From contig OY282455.1 in the NCBI GenBank assembly GCA_958296195.1, positions 3,596,001-3,660,000 of the forward strand: a DNA stretch of 64,000 nt, read 5' to 3'. The notes beneath the pieces are model-generated. The model made no database searches and was not told the origin of the DNA. It saw nothing but the letters and a program-made list of their open reading frames with translations. This DNA comes from an uncultured Pseudomonadales bacterium. GTDB lineage: Bacteria; Pseudomonadota; Gammaproteobacteria; Pseudomonadales; Azotimanducaceae. The position numbers and the translations under genes are program-made. Numbering within the stretch: the first letter of the stretch is position 1; each line of letters begins with the position of its first letter. Below are positions 25,196-34,360 of the stretch, one piece after another.

Positions 25196-26017
25196 TTGAC
25201 CGCCGCAGAGGGTTCATCAAGCAGCAGCAGCATGGCGGAACCCAAAAAACTGAAGACCCATGCCCTGCGCCTGCTGCCGGTGCCGGACTTGCCGATGGTT
25301 CAGCCGGGGGATGACCTCGCGGCGCTGGCTTTGCAGGCCATCGGCCAAGCTCAAATCGCACTCGAGGGAGGGGATGTGATCTGCTTTGCGCAGAAAGTCG
25401 TCTCCAAGGCGGAAGGCCGGCAAGTCGCCTTGGCGGACGTGCGTCCTTCGGTGGAGGCGAAGCGCTTGGCGGCGGAAACGGACAAGGATCCGCGCCTAGC
25501 CCAGCTCATACTGGATGAATCCACGGCGGTTGTGCGGCAAAAACCCGGCATTGTGATCGTCCGGCATCGGCTGGGCTTCGTGTGCGCCAACGCCGGCATC
25601 GACCAATCCAACATCGAACACCAAGGCGGCGCTCAGGCGTTGCTGCTGCCGAAGGACCCCGACCGCTCCGCGGCGGCGCTGTGCGAACGACTGCGGGCGG
25701 CGGCCGGCGTGGCGCTCGGCGTAATCATCACGGACAGCCACAACCGGCCTTGGCGCCTAGGCACCGTCGGCGTGGCCATCGGCGCCGCCGGCGTCGAAGT
25801 GCTGGATGATTTCCGCGGCGGCGTCGATCTGTTCGGGCGCGAGCTCAAGGTCACTCTCATCAACCGAGTCGATGCCATCGCCGCCGCAGCCACCCTGCTG
25901 ATGGGCGAAACTACAGAGAGAATTCCGTTGGTGGTGGCCAAGGGGCTGCCGCCGCAAAATAGCCGGGACCACGCCGCCATGGTGGTGCGCCCTCTGGAGG
26001 AGGACCTGTTCCGCTAA
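25196..26017 (+). CDS. cofE: Coenzyme F420-0:L-glutamate ligase
   Basis: 273 aa from a TTG with GGGAG 10 nt upstream; the ATG at 25232 would remove a Ser-rich 12-residue leader. CofE motifs include LEGGDVICFAQKVVSKAEG, VRQKPGIVIVRHRLGFVCAN, GIDQSNI and GVIITDSHNRPWRLGTVGVA. The enzyme adds gamma-linked glutamates to F420-0 using GTP. Unlike actinobacterial FbiB there is no C-terminal nitroreductase-type domain, so reduction of a dehydro-F420-0 intermediate is not supplied here. Its TAA overlaps the cofD ATG (TAATG). Confidence 0.92.
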   Translation: MTAAEGSSSSSSMAEPKKLKTHALRLLPVPDLPMVQPGDDLAALALQAIGQAQIALEGGDVICFAQKVVSKAEGRQVALADVRPSVEAKRLAAETDKDPRLAQLILDESTAVVRQKPGIVIVRHRLGFVCANAGIDQSNIEHQGGAQALLLPKDPDRSAAALCERLRAAAGVALGVIITDSHNRPWRLGTVGVAIGAAGVEVLDDFRGGVDLFGRELKVTLINRVDAIAAAATLLMGETTERIPLVVAKGLPPQNSRDHAAMVVRPLEEDLFR

Positions 26018-27009
26018 TGGCCTATCTCGCGCTAACCGGCGGCATCGGCGGCACCAAGCTGGGGCTGGGGCTGGCCCGCGTTCTGCGGCCCGATGCGCTG
26101 AGCTTCCTGGTCAACACCGGGGACGACTTCGAACATCTCGGCCTGCATGTGTCCCCGGATGTGGACACCCTGACCTACACTCTGGCGGGCGCGAGCAACA
26201 CCGCCTTGGGTTGGGGCCGCAAGGACGAGACTTGGCGCTTCATGGCGGCGCTTGAGGCACTGGGCGGCGAAACCTGGTTTCGGCTGGGCGACGCGGACTT
26301 GGCGCTGCACGTCACCCGCACCCAGATGCTCAAGCAGGGCGCGACCCTGACCGAAGCCATCCGCGCCCTCAGCGCCCGGCTGGGCGTGGCCCACTCCATC
26401 ATCCCCATGAGCGACGATCCGGTAAGGACTTTGGTGCATACGGCGGACGGTCGGCTGTCGTTCCAGCACTACTTCGTGCGGGACCGCTGCCGACCGCAGG
26501 TGACCAGCTTCGAGTTCGCCGGCGCCGCCGACGCCGCCCCAAGCCCGGCCCTGCTGGAGCTGCTGCCCACCTGCGACGGCGTCATCATCTGCCCCTCCAA
26601 CCCCTACGTCTCCATCGACCCCATCCTGTCGGTGCCGGGCTTGGCGGCGGCCCTGAAAGCCTGCGGAGCGCCCATCGTCGCCGTCTCCCCCATCGTCGGC
26701 GCCGCCGCCATCAAAGGCCCTACGGCGAAGATGATGGCGGAGCTTGGCGTACCCACTACCGCCGAGCAGGTGGCCGAGCACTATCGGGGCCTTATCGACG
26801 GCTTCATCCTTGATGTGGCCGATGCCGACCTGCACGGCGCGCTAGGCGTGCCGACCCGGGTGCGGCACTCCGTGATGGTGACCTTGGAGGACCGGGAGCG
26901 CTTGGCCGCCGGCGCCTTGGAGTTCATCAAGGAGTTGAGCGCCGATCTTCGGCCAACGGCGCCATTGACCATCGACGATGCCGACGACCAAGGGAATTGC
27001 GCTCAATAG
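26017..27009 (+). CDS. cofD: 2-phospho-L-lactate transferase (CofD/FbiA)
   Basis: 330 aa starting in the TAATG overlap with cofE. The N-terminus YLALTGGIGGTKLGLGLARV is the CofD nucleotide site, followed by LVNTGDDFEHLGLHVSPDVD, YTLAGASNTALGWGRKDETW and ICPSNPYVSIDPILSVPG. It joins the phospho-lactate (or analogous) group to the deazaflavin Fo to give F420-0 or a relative. The tight coupling with cofE and cofC indicates one transcript. Confidence 0.93.
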   Translation: MAYLALTGGIGGTKLGLGLARVLRPDALSFLVNTGDDFEHLGLHVSPDVDTLTYTLAGASNTALGWGRKDETWRFMAALEALGGETWFRLGDADLALHVTRTQMLKQGATLTEAIRALSARLGVAHSIIPMSDDPVRTLVHTADGRLSFQHYFVRDRCRPQVTSFEFAGAADAAPSPALLELLPTCDGVIICPSNPYVSIDPILSVPGLAAALKACGAPIVAVSPIVGAAAIKGPTAKMMAELGVPTTAEQVAEHYRGLIDGFILDVADADLHGALGVPTRVRHSVMVTLEDRERLAAGALEFIKELSADLRPTAPLTIDDADDQGNCAQ

Positions 27010-27045
27010 GCCGCCGGATGTCCCGTGAGGGCGACGAGGAAAATC

Positions 27046-27708
27046 ATGTGGGCCATCGTCCCCGTCAAGCGCTTTGACCAAGCCAAGCGGCGCTTGGCCA
27101 GCGTGTTGAACGCCCCGCAGCGGCGCGGCCTGATGCTGGCCATGGCCCAGGACGTGTTGACCGCCCTCTCCCAGGCCCAGCAATTGAGCGGGGTACTGCT
27201 GGTCTCCCGGGCTCCCGAAGCCGAGGCCCTCGCGCAAGCCTTCGGCGTGCGCCAGTTCGCCGAAAGCGCAGCGGCGAACCTGCCCCAGGCCTTGGAGGAA
27301 GCCCGTGACCACGCCGTAAGCGAACTGGACGCGACCAGCGTTTTCATCGTGCCCGCCGATGCGCCCCTAATCTCCGGCGATGAGATCGACCAACTCATCC
27401 AAGCGCATCGGCACGTCACCCTGCTGCCCGACGGGGAGGCCATCGGCACCAACGGCTTGATCTGCACGCCGCCGGACGCCATCCCCTTCGTCTTCGACGG
27501 CAAGAGCTTCAAAGCCCATGCCGCCCACGCCCAGGCCGCCGGCTTCCCGCCAAGCATAGTGGCGAATTCCAGCTTCGCATTGGACATCGACACACCTGAC
27601 GACCTAGCGCAACTGCTGCGCCAAGCCCAAGGCGGCAAAACCGCCGCGTATCTGCGGGAGTGCGGCCTAGCCGACGATAACTTAGGGCATGATCGAGGCG
27701 CTGGTTGA
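27046..27708 (+). CDS. cofC: 2-phospho-L-lactate (or 3-phosphoglycerate) guanylyltransferase
   Basis: 220 aa from the ATG at 27046, preceded by GAGGA; an in-frame GTG lies at 27025. CofC features are MWAIVPVKRFDQAKRRLASV (nucleotide binding), GVLLVSRAPEAEALA, SVFIVPADAPLISGDEIDQL and the C-terminal SFALDIDTPDDLAQLL. It activates 2-phospholactate, PEP or 3-phosphoglycerate with GTP for CofD. Which substrate is used cannot be decided by eye; some proteobacterial homologues use 3-phosphoglycerate. Confidence 0.9.
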   Translation: MWAIVPVKRFDQAKRRLASVLNAPQRRGLMLAMAQDVLTALSQAQQLSGVLLVSRAPEAEALAQAFGVRQFAESAAANLPQALEEARDHAVSELDATSVFIVPADAPLISGDEIDQLIQAHRHVTLLPDGEAIGTNGLICTPPDAIPFVFDGKSFKAHAAHAQAAGFPPSIVANSSFALDIDTPDDLAQLLRQAQGGKTAAYLRECGLADDNLGHDRGAG

Positions 27709-27941
27709 GCCCCGCATTCGCCCCAGCCCGATGGGAGGCCGGCCGGTCTTTGCAGTGCGGCGGCAGGTTCCATTGCAAGCACGATTTCGGAAACGCCGAG
27801 GCGCCAAGCGAGAGCAAGCAATGGACAGAGGGACGGGGCAATGCCAAAATCCAAGGGCGTCCCGAACCCATGCCGCGCCACGCTGAATGTCTCCCGCCGC
27901 TTGGGGCCGTTCGCAAGCCGCCAACACAGGGCAACCGGATC

Positions 27942-29702
27942 ATGGCCACATCGCTTAATGCACACTGCCCCGCCATCCCCTACGGTCTAGCCTACTTCAA
28001 GGGCATCCGCCAGGAGGGTTGCCTGTATGTCGATAAGACCCGCTTCATCCACAAGTTGGAGAACGAGCGCCATGTTTTTCTGATTCGCCCGCGGCGCTTC
28101 GGCAAAAGCCTCTGGCTTTCGGCACTGGAGAGCTACTACGACCGCAAGCAGGCCGACGAGTTCGAGGCCATCTTCGGCGGCACCGACATCGGGCGGCGGC
28201 CCACGGCGAACCGCAACTGCTACGTCGTCCTGCGCTTCGATTTCTCCGCCTTCAACGACAAGCTGGAGACCTTGGAGGAACGCTTCGAGGAGTATTGCTT
28301 CACGCAGCTTCAGGGGGCTGTGGAGCGCAACGCCGACCTCTTTTCCGAGGCGGCGATGCAGCGCATCCTCTCCGCATCCGGCATCAACGGGCAGCTCAAC
28401 AGGCTGTTCCAATACGCCAACGACCACGACATCCCGCTGTACGTCCTGATCGACGAATACGACAACTTCGCCAACACCATCTTGGTTCATCAAGGTGCGG
28501 AGGCTTACCACTCCTTCACCCACGGCGGCGGCTTCTACCGCAATTTCTTCGCCACCCTGAAGACCGGCACAGCTGTGGGCAGCCTGCAGCGCATGTTCAT
28601 CACCGGCGTGTCGCCGATCACCATGGACGACGTGACCAGCGGCTTCAACATCGGCGCCAACATCAGCCTGAACCCCGCCTTCAACGAACTGCTGGGCTTC
28701 ACGGAAGACGAAGTGAAAGGCGTTCTACGAATGTACAGCGACGCCGGCGCCCTCCATCAAGAAGTGGGCGCCGCGCTGCACACCATGCGGGAGTGGTACA
28801 ACGGCTACCGCTTCGCCCAAGGTGCTCCGAATGATCTGTACAACTCGGACATGGTGCTTTACTACCTGAAGGCGCTCGTTCTTTACGGAGCCCCGCCCGA
28901 GGAATTGATCGACGCCAACGTGCGCATCGACTACGGCAAGCTGCGCCACCTGCTGGTGACTGGACAGCGATTGAACGGCAATTTCGACCTGCTGCGCAAC
29001 CTCATCGGCGAAGGCAAGGCGGACGCCAACCTGGTCGGCAGCTTCCCCCTGGAACGCCTAGGTCGGCGCGAAAACTTCCTTTCGCTGATGCACTACTTCG
29101 GCCTGCTCAGCATCCAAGCAGCCACCGAGGACGCGCCAAATCTGGGCATTCCCAACCAAACCGTGCGCCAACTGATGTACGGCTACCTGCGCGATGGCTA
29201 CGACGACACCGGCGTGTTCTCCGTCGATCTCTATGAGTTCGAGCGGCTGACCCGCGCCATGGCCCGCGACGGCGACTGGCGCCCGGCCATTGAGCGCTTA
29301 AGCGCCGCGGTGGCGGAGCAAACCAGCATCCGCGACTACATCCAGGGCGAAAAGATCATCCAAGGCTTTCTGGCTGCCTACCTCAGCGCATCCAACTGCT
29401 TCGTCCTCCATACGGAAGTGGAACTCAACAAAGGCTACGCGGACATCGTTTTGCAGCCGCTCATCGCCCGCCACCCAAGCCTGCGCCACGGCTTTGTGGT
29501 GGAAATCAAGTACCTGAAGCGCGACGCCGCCGGCGACGCCAAGCCGGCCGCAGCCCTGGAGACGGCAACAGAGCAGTTGCGCGGCTATCTAGCGGACCAG
29601 CGCTTGGCGAAGCAGCATCCGTCGGTCCAGTTCACGGGCTTGGCGCTGGTGTTCCACGGCTGGGAGCTGGTGCATAGCGAAGCCATCAGGACGACCTCCT
29701 AG
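27942..29702 (+). CDS. AAA-ATPase-like/PD-(D/E)XK nuclease-domain protein
   Basis: 586 aa from the ATG at 27942; the frame is open further upstream but that part is not protein-like. The N-terminal AAA-ATPase-like domain (PF09820 type) shows GLAYFKGIRQEGCLYVDKTR, the P-loop-like IRPRRFGKSLWLSAL and a Walker B-like YVLIDEYDNFANT. The C-terminal PD-(D/E)XK domain has HGFVVEIKYLKRDA and YADIVLQPLI. This widespread bacterial and archaeal family has no settled role; links to mobile elements or defence are suggested. It interrupts the F420 cluster between cofC and fbiC. Confidence 0.85.
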   Translation: MATSLNAHCPAIPYGLAYFKGIRQEGCLYVDKTRFIHKLENERHVFLIRPRRFGKSLWLSALESYYDRKQADEFEAIFGGTDIGRRPTANRNCYVVLRFDFSAFNDKLETLEERFEEYCFTQLQGAVERNADLFSEAAMQRILSASGINGQLNRLFQYANDHDIPLYVLIDEYDNFANTILVHQGAEAYHSFTHGGGFYRNFFATLKTGTAVGSLQRMFITGVSPITMDDVTSGFNIGANISLNPAFNELLGFTEDEVKGVLRMYSDAGALHQEVGAALHTMREWYNGYRFAQGAPNDLYNSDMVLYYLKALVLYGAPPEELIDANVRIDYGKLRHLLVTGQRLNGNFDLLRNLIGEGKADANLVGSFPLERLGRRENFLSLMHYFGLLSIQAATEDAPNLGIPNQTVRQLMYGYLRDGYDDTGVFSVDLYEFERLTRAMARDGDWRPAIERLSAAVAEQTSIRDYIQGEKIIQGFLAAYLSASNCFVLHTEVELNKGYADIVLQPLIARHPSLRHGFVVEIKYLKRDAAGDAKPAAALETATEQLRGYLADQRLAKQHPSVQFTGLALVFHGWELVHSEAIRTTS

Positions 29703-30598
29703 CCTTGCACCCGTATATGCGGCGCATACCAATCGAGCTATGCGGCCCTGAAGAGGCGGGTCCGATTCCCGACACGGATCGCGAGCTACAACAAAGTTCA
29801 CTCCTGCGGTGCAAATCGCCCTCTGTTTCCGGTGGTCCAGCCCTTTGACAGACCGTCGATTTTTCGCCTTAAGAACGTGTATTTTCGCACTAAGACCTTG
29901 TATTTCTCGCCATAAGAGGTACATGCAGGGCATTTGGCGGGGTACTTCCAAGGCGTTCGCCCGCTACGGGAGAACGTTCATCGACAGGGCCTAGTCGTCT
30001 TGGCGGAGTTCGCCGGCAGCGCCTTCGAGCGGGGTGTTCCAATCTACGGCGGGCGGGAGGTGTTGCCGTTCAGCTTAGGCGGGAGGCGCTTCCACGCCCT
30101 GCCCTTGGGGATGTTGTTGGGACAGCGCCCCAGTTGAATGAAGGTGCGTTTTCCGAGCGGACGGGCCAGCGGGGGAGATTGGGACGCCCTAGGAGCGCTG
30201 AACGCCATGCTGCTGCTCGGCGTGTTGGACAACGAGCCAGAAACCCGCACGATACGGGCGGGCATTCCATCCTTCGTGCGGCACGTCGCAAAGATGTCGC
30301 CGCCAACGCCCAACAGGCTACCCACAAGGTAGCGGCAATTCCCCTTCTTCCAATTGCGGAAGCCAAACGGCGTTCCTTTGTCGTCGTGGGAGCAGGATAC
30401 TTGGTGTAGGAACCAGTTTGTATTCGCACCATTCCAGAAGCGCGTCTATTCTTTCTGAAAATGGCAGCGCACGCACGGCCTTGGCATCGCCACATGGCAC
30501 CAGATAAGGCTAACGAGTGACTGGGCAGCCAAGGCTGGCAAGCCCGCCACGCTAACCATACTGTCCAAATTCCTCGGTTGCCGACCGAATTGAGAGCA
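29703..30598. other. Gene-poor accessory stretch with remnants
   Basis: No intact gene with a start site could be supported. Protein-like shreds occur on the plus strand around 30000-30130 and 30138-30330 (for example VVLAEFAGSAFERGVPIYG), each short and unplaceable. A three-copy 21-bp repeat lies at 29858-29920. The composition is less GC-rich than the core genes. It looks like a decayed insertion. Confidence 0.45.
29858..29920. repeat. Three imperfect 21-bp tandem repeats
   Basis: Units at about 29858, 29879 and 29900 share GTATTTTCGC followed by a CTAAGA-like core, the third shifted by one base. On the minus strand they read as a seven-residue repeat, but no gene start supports coding. 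They may be a remnant of a mobile-element end or a protein-binding site. Confidence 0.5.
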
Positions 30599-30604
30599 TA
30601 TAAT
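30578..30604 (+). promoter_or_regulatory. Promoter with consensus TATAAT for the MNT gene
   Basis: TATAAT at 30599-30604 is a perfect -10 box, with TTGCCG 15 bp upstream (30578-30583). The expected transcription start is close to 30611, next to the ATG at 30612, implying a leaderless or nearly leaderless message. Confidence 0.5.
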
Positions 30605-30611
30605 GCGCCGA

Positions 30612-30983
30612 ATGGAAACGAACAAAATGCTCGGCTCCAATTTGGATGCTCTCGGCATCAACGCCATGACAGCAGCGATGGTCGAGCGTTTGGTCGGCGA
30701 ATTCAACCCCTTGAAGATCATGCTGTTTGGGTCCAGGGCTCGGGGAGACGCCAACGCCTCAAGCGACATTGACGTGTTGGTGGTCCTGCCAGACTTTCCA
30801 GCCAGCCAAAAGCGTGACAAGCGCGTTGCCGTCAGGCGGGTGCTTCAGGATGTCTTCGACGTCGCGTTGGATTTCGACGTGATGGTCTCCACGCCCCAGG
30901 AGATAGATCGCATTGGGCATGTTCCCGGATGGCTTCTGCACGAGGCGTTGCGGGAAGGCAAAGTGCTGCATGAGCGTGTCTGA
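30612..30983 (+). CDS. Minimal nucleotidyltransferase (MNT) domain protein
   Basis: 123 aa from the ATG at 30612; an ATG at 30603 overlaps the TATAAT box. The nucleotidyltransferase signature is clear: IMLFGSRARGDANASSDIDV (GSxxxGxxxxxSDxDL type), with a further carboxylate in ALDFDVMVSTP. MNT proteins pair with HEPN RNases in toxin-antitoxin modules, where the MNT partner (MntA) AMPylates and silences HEPN. A broken HEPN frame follows directly, so the pair may no longer work as a toxin system. Confidence 0.85.
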   Translation: METNKMLGSNLDALGINAMTAAMVERLVGEFNPLKIMLFGSRARGDANASSDIDVLVVLPDFPASQKRDKRVAVRRVLQDVFDVALDFDVMVSTPQEIDRIGHVPGWLLHEALREGKVLHERV

Positions 30984-30997
30984 GCAGTCCTTGCAAG

Positions 30998-31300
30998 CGG
31001 GTTTTCTACCATTCCCAACAAGCGGCGGAAAAGGCGTTGAAGGCCGGCTTGGTCATTGACGGCAAGTCTCCCCCGAGGACGCACAACTTGGAAACTCTGC
31101 GGCGCCTGATGACGCGGCGTGGCGGATGGGATCAATTAAAGCCTGAATGGGATTTGCAGCGTTTGACGGATTGGGAGGTTTCCGGCCGCTACCCGGACCC
31201 AACCCTTCCGCCAACAGTGAAGGAAGCACAGGCCATGCTTGTGTTGGCCAAGGATGTTGTGCGGGTGATAACGGAGCAGTTTGAATCCTGCCGTCGATAG
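30998..31300 (+). pseudogene. HEPN-domain protein, N-terminally truncated
   Basis: The frame carries the HEPN core helix (RVFYHSQQAAEKALKAGLVI), PPRTHNLETLRRL and SGRYPDPT, then VVRVITEQFESC at the C-terminus. The usual N-terminal 30-40 residues are absent: in-frame sequence goes back only to a TGA at 30971-30973, inside the MNT gene, and has no normal start before a TTG at 31037. It therefore looks 5'-deleted. HEPN proteins of this kind are RNases or their relatives; the MNT gene upstream is the expected partner. Confidence 0.65.
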
Positions 31301-31311
31301 GCCCTTGAGCG

Positions 31312-31626
31312 TTGTGTGCTTGGGTGCGGGTCCTGTGGTCGCACATGGTTGGGGACACGGCGGCGCTGCCCGCCCTTGAGGAATTGGAACAGGATGACGA
31401 AGGAGGCAACATGACGACATTGCTGGAAGCGAATGCACGGCAGTGGGAGTCCGAGTGGCTCGCGCAAGGCGTTAAGAAAGGCCGCACCGAAGAAGGCTTG
31501 CGGCTTATCGGCCGGCTTGCGGCGTTGAAGTTCGGCGCACGCACTGCGGAACGTCTAGCTGAGCTTACGAGTGGCCTGTTGGCGCAGGAGCATCTGGATT
31601 TGGTGGGCGATTGGATCATCGAGTAA
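31312..31626 (+). pseudogene. C-terminal remnant of an Rpn/PD-(D/E)XK transposase-like protein
   Basis: The sequence LPALEELEQDDEGGNMTTLL followed by WLAQGVKKGRTEEGLRLIGR and LDLVGDWIIE resembles the tail of the Rpn (recombination-promoting nuclease) and related families. The N-terminal nuclease domain is missing. An ATG at 31411 with GGAGG 5 nt upstream could still give a 71-aa peptide. After the stop, until fbiC, there is only a short shred (HTANIYGPLAFDSGKG) without a start. Confidence 0.55.
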
Positions 31627-31807
31627 GGCGGCGCGGACACCAACGCGCTGCCTTGGCTGGCGGCGAGAACCTCATCCACACCGCCAACATCTACGGGCCG
31701 CTGGCGTTCGACTCTGGCAAGGGTATGGCGCAACGCCAGTGCAGTGTTGGATAATGGGCCGCCAGAAGAAACGGCGGCATTCCGCCGCCAACATCCGTAG
31801 GCATAAT

Positions 31808-34324
31808 ATGGCGAACCTCAGCCCCGCTCTGGAAAAGGCCCGCAACGGCAGCCGGTTAAGCGACGCGGAAGCGTTGGCGTTGGCCGGCTATGGGGACACC
31901 AACGCCCTGGCTTCCGTCGCCAACGAACTGCGCGACCACGGCTTCCGCAACGTCGTCACCTATTCGCGCAAGGTCTTCATTCCCCTCACCCATCTGTGTC
32001 GGGACGTCTGCCATTACTGCACCTTCGCCCAGGTGCCGCGGCGCATCAAGGCGCCCTTCATGACGCTGGACGAAGTGCTTGAGGTCGCCCGCCGCGGCGC
32101 CGCCTTGGGCTGCAAGGAGGCTCTGTTCACTCTGGGCGAAAAGCCTGAACTGCGCTACAGGGCGGCCCGGGAGGGTTTGGCGGAGCTTGGCTTTGCATCG
32201 ACCTTGGAATATCTGAACCAGGCCGCGGAGGTCGTCCTCAAGGAGACCGGCTTGCTGCCGCACCTGAACGCCGGCACCATGACGCCGGAGGAATTGGCGC
32301 AGTCAAGGCCGCTCGCTCCTTCAATGGGCATCATGCTGGAGTCCGCCTCGGAGCGGCTGTGCGCCAAGGGCATGCCCCACTACGGCTCGCCGGACAAGGT
32401 GCCCGCGGTGCGGCTGCAAACCTTGGAGGACGCCGGCAAGGCCAAGATTCCCTTCACCACCGGCATCCTCATCGGCGTCGGCGAGACGCGCCGGGAACGC
32501 ATCGAGTCCCTGCTGGCCATCCGCGCCCTGCATGAGCGGCACGGCCACATTCAGGAGATCATCGTTCAGAACTTCCGCGCCAAGCCGGAAACCAAGATGG
32601 CCCAAGCGCCGGAGCCGGACTTGAACGAGCTGCTCTGGAGCATCGCCGCCGCCCGCCTCATCTTCGGGCCGAACATGAGCATTCAGGCGCCGCCGAACTT
32701 AAGCCCCGGCGTGTTGCCGCAAATCGTCGCCGCCGGCGTCAACGATTGGGGCGGCGTGTCGCCGCTGACGCCGGATTTCGTCAATCCCGAGGCGCCTTGG
32801 CCGCATCTGGACGACCTTGCGCGGGAAACCGCCTTGGCGGGCAAGGACCTGCACGAACGTTTGACCCTCTATCCGGCATACGCACGGGACTACGCAACCT
32901 GGGTGGCGCCGGAACTGCACGAGAGGCTTCTGGAACTCGTTGATGCCGACGGCTTTCCGCGCACGGACCCTTGGGCGCCAGGAGAGCTGATCGACCCGCC
33001 GCAGCAGGACTTGGCCCGCATAACCCAGCGCCCCAATGGCGCCGTCCCCACAGCCGCGCCGGGCCTCGGGATTCCGGCTTTCCCGCGCACTTCCCCAGAC
33101 TTGACGGCCATTCTGGACAAGGCGGCACTGGGCGGAGGCCTGGAAGAAGCGGAAGTGGTGCGGCTGTTCCAAGCAAGGGGCGCAGACTTCGCCGCCGTGG
33201 TGCGGGCCGCGGACCGGCTGCGGGCGAAGGTCAACGGCGATGTGGTCAGCTTCGTCGTCAACCGCAACATCAACTACACCAACATCTGCTACTTCAAGTG
33301 TCAGTTCTGCGCCTTCTCCAAGGGCAAGCTGTCGGAGAACCTGCGCGGACGGCCCTATGACCTTTCCCATGAGGAGATCCAGCGGCGCACACAGGAGGCT
33401 TGGGAACGGGGTGGCACCGAAGTCTGCATGCAGGGCGGCATCCATCCCGAATACACCGGCGACACCTACCTAGGCATCCTGAAAGCCGTGCAAGCCGCCG
33501 TGCCGGGCATGCACATACACGCCTTCTCGCCCTTGGAAGTCTGGCAGGGCGCGGCCACCCTGAACCTGGACTTGCCCACCTACCTGAAGCGCCTTAAGGC
33601 TGCCGGCCTTGGCACCCTGCCCGGCACCGCCGCGGAGATATTGGACGACGAAGTCCGCGCCCTGATCTGCCCGGACAAGATCAACACGGAGCAATGGCTG
33701 CAAGTCATGGAGGCCGCCCACGGCGCCGGCTTCAAGACCACCGCCACCATCATGTATGGCCATGTGGAGGGGCCGCAGCATTGGGCGCGGCACCTGCTGC
33801 GGGTGCGCCGCCTGCAGGCCAAGACCGGCGGCTTCACGGAGTTCGTGCCGCTGCCGTTCGTCCACATGGAGGCACCCATGTACCTCAAGGGCAAGGCCCG
33901 CAAAGGCCCCACCTTCCGGGAGGCCATCCTCATGCACGCCGTGGCCCGCCTGGCCCTGCATCCCCACATCACCAACATTCAGGCCAGCTGGGTGAAGATG
34001 GGGCACAAGGGCGTGGTCGCCTGCCTCAACGCCGGCTGCAACGACCTCGGCGGCACCCTGATGAACGAGAGCATCAGCCGCGCCGCCGGCACCACTCACG
34101 GGCAGGAAACCTCGCCGCAAACGATGGCGGCCATGATCGAAGCCGCCGGCCGCCAGCCGCGGCAGCGCAACACCCTTTACGAGGACGCCAGCCCGGAACG
34201 CATCGAAGCCGGCCGCCGCGCCGGGGAACTGACCGAGATCATCAATACCCCGGCCCGCAAGTACGAACGCAAGCGCAGCGCTCCCCTGCTGCGTCCGGGC
34301 TTGATCGAACTGTCGGAGGCCTAG
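31808..34324 (+). CDS. fbiC: 7,8-didemethyl-8-hydroxy-5-deazariboflavin (Fo) synthase, CofG-CofH fusion
   Basis: 838 aa from the ATG at 31808. Two radical-SAM halves are fused. The N-terminal CofG half has the cluster motif CRDVCHYC (C64, C68, C71), with SMGIMLESASERLCAKGMPH later. The C-terminal CofH half has CYFKCQFCAFSKG (C494, C498, C501) and CMQGGIHPEYTGDTY. Together they make Fo from tyrosine and a pyrimidine precursor of flavin. A fused form is typical of Actinobacteria, separate genes of archaea. It is separated from cofC by a 4-kb accessory insert, so it probably has its own promoter; GCATAAT lies just before the ATG. Confidence 0.95.
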   Translation: MANLSPALEKARNGSRLSDAEALALAGYGDTNALASVANELRDHGFRNVVTYSRKVFIPLTHLCRDVCHYCTFAQVPRRIKAPFMTLDEVLEVARRGAALGCKEALFTLGEKPELRYRAAREGLAELGFASTLEYLNQAAEVVLKETGLLPHLNAGTMTPEELAQSRPLAPSMGIMLESASERLCAKGMPHYGSPDKVPAVRLQTLEDAGKAKIPFTTGILIGVGETRRERIESLLAIRALHERHGHIQEIIVQNFRAKPETKMAQAPEPDLNELLWSIAAARLIFGPNMSIQAPPNLSPGVLPQIVAAGVNDWGGVSPLTPDFVNPEAPWPHLDDLARETALAGKDLHERLTLYPAYARDYATWVAPELHERLLELVDADGFPRTDPWAPGELIDPPQQDLARITQRPNGAVPTAAPGLGIPAFPRTSPDLTAILDKAALGGGLEEAEVVRLFQARGADFAAVVRAADRLRAKVNGDVVSFVVNRNINYTNICYFKCQFCAFSKGKLSENLRGRPYDLSHEEIQRRTQEAWERGGTEVCMQGGIHPEYTGDTYLGILKAVQAAVPGMHIHAFSPLEVWQGAATLNLDLPTYLKRLKAAGLGTLPGTAAEILDDEVRALICPDKINTEQWLQVMEAAHGAGFKTTATIMYGHVEGPQHWARHLLRVRRLQAKTGGFTEFVPLPFVHMEAPMYLKGKARKGPTFREAILMHAVARLALHPHITNIQASWVKMGHKGVVACLNAGCNDLGGTLMNESISRAAGTTHGQETSPQTMAAMIEAAGRQPRQRNTLYEDASPERIEAGRRAGELTEIINTPARKYERKRSAPLLRPGLIELSEA

Positions 34325-34360
34325 GCGGCCGGAATACCACCCCCGCGCCGAACGCCCCGC

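Noticed and set aside
29740-29800. tRNA-like T-arm (CGGG-TCCGATT-CCCG)
   Set aside because: No matching acceptor stem, anticodon arm or CCA end could be found around it.
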